Shown piece after piece: positions 63,180-64,000 of a stretch of 64,000 nt of DNA. The position numbers and the translations under genes are program-made. The notes under the pieces were generated by a model. That model was not told the DNA's origin and did not search any database. It was given only the letters and a program-made list of their open reading frames with translations. Position 1 is the stretch's first letter; every line of letters starts with the position of its first letter. The stretch is from Halicephalobus mephisto (Eukaryota; Nematoda; Chromadorea; Rhabditida; Panagrolaimidae), in assembly GCA_009193035.1 (NCBI GenBank), contig SWDT01000067.1, positions 124,001 through 188,000 of the forward strand, in the 5' to 3' direction.

Positions 63180-64000
63180 TTTAAGGAGCTTTTGTGGCGG
63201 AAATGGACTTAATACTGTTTACGTGCTTTTTAGACAGAATTTTACTTGTATTTAGAAATGATAAAACTCAATCTGATCTTTAGGGATTTTCTTGGCAAGA
63301 ATTAACTTTATTTTCCAAAAGCACTTTTTAGGTCTAATCTCGCATGTATTAATAAACAAAAATCATCTTAATTTTCAAAGATTTTCATGATGGGACCTGG
63401 TTTGACTTTTTTCCACATTTGGTTTTTTGTCAAGCTTTCGTCCTAGCTGGTAAATAAACAAGTTCCCTTTGATTTTCAGGGACTTTCGTTACAGGAGTTG
63501 ACTAGACTTTTACGTTGTCTTTCAGGCCTAATTTCACTTGTATTCAGAAATGATTAAATTCATCTTCATTTTCAAAGGCTTTCGTGTTCAGAATTAACTT
63601 TGTTTTTTATTATTTTTAGACCTAATTCTATTCAAATCTCTTAAATAAACAACTTCAACATGGTCTTCAAGGACTTTCGTGACGAGAATTAATTTTATTT
63701 TTTAGATTAATGTTCAAACTTAATCCTACTGTCATTGATAAAAAACTTTGTCTTGATTTTCAAGAACTTTCGTGACGATAACTGAATAGATTCTTATATT
63801 GCTTTTTAGGCCTAAATTCTACTTACATATGACATCAAGCAAGTTTATTTTGATTTTCATAGACTTTCGTGACAAGAATTAATTTTATTTTTTAGATTAA
63901 TGTTCAAACTTAATCCTACTGTCATTGATAAAAAACTTTGTCTTGATTTTCAAGAACTTTCGTGACAGGACTCGATTTGATTTTTATATTTTCTGGGCGT
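63180..64000. repeat. ~117-bp tandem repeat, family M2, array 2 (runs off the window)
   Basis: About seven diverged units carry GACTTTCGTGACGAGAATTA, TTTTATTTTTTAG and CTACTGTCATTGATAAA. Units at 63665-63770 and 63863-63965 are nearly identical. The unit resembles the array at 42055-42350. 62830-63180 contains no recognised gene. Confidence 0.75.

Overview
The window is nuclear DNA of a nematode, most likely a rhabditid outside the well-known Caenorhabditis species. The coding exons are split by many 43-50 nt introns with TTTCAG-type acceptors. ATGs of several genes sit just after an acceptor-like TTTCCAG or TTTGCAG, as expected for spliced-leader trans-splicing. An exact 22-nt match to nematode SL1 is present at 59064-59085. 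The genes with close relatives are nematode orthologues (emb-5/SPT6, mig-15). Non-coding DNA is very AT-rich and full of minisatellites. All CDS entries give the outer limits; exon coordinates are in the evidence and were chosen by splice signals and phase continuity.

Layout. 290-4945 (+) is SPT6/emb-5. 5044-14759 (-) is a large REJ/PKD-like single-pass membrane protein that converges on emb-5 with a 98-bp gap. 16201-18756 (-) is a type II GT31 beta-1,3-glycosyltransferase. 19845-25812 (-) is the Ste20-family kinase mig-15, with a possible small downstream ORF at 19519-19725. 25813-39211 is a 13.4-kb gene desert made of minisatellites, three copies of a ~650-bp inverted/direct repeat, AT-rich filler and short islands of balanced composition. 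39212-41558 (-) is a BTB-BACK-PHR protein. 41559-45949 is another minisatellite belt. 45950-50257 (+) is an SLCO/OATP transporter with a tRNA-His(GTG) gene nested in its first intron.

From about 50.3 kb the character changes to a young, transposon-rich accessory region. It holds relics of two mariner-type elements and one Tc1-type element, MITEs, a candidate small Tyr-rich secreted peptide gene (53018-53321), and three paralogous genes for secreted proteins with two ShKT domains (54417-55187 +, 57343-58101 -, 61049-61711 +). The first two form a ~1.8-kb-arm inverted duplication with a mariner element between them. All three have a TATA-like box and a paired GATA motif at matching distances, suggesting shared, possibly intestinal, regulation.

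The housekeeping and developmental genes (transcription elongation, JNK-type signalling kinase, ubiquitin-ligase adaptor, anion transport, glycosylation) do not form one pathway. The most interesting material is the new architecture of the REJ protein, the ShKT cluster, the SL1 tag that lacks a splice donor, and the large inverted repeats upstream of mig-15.
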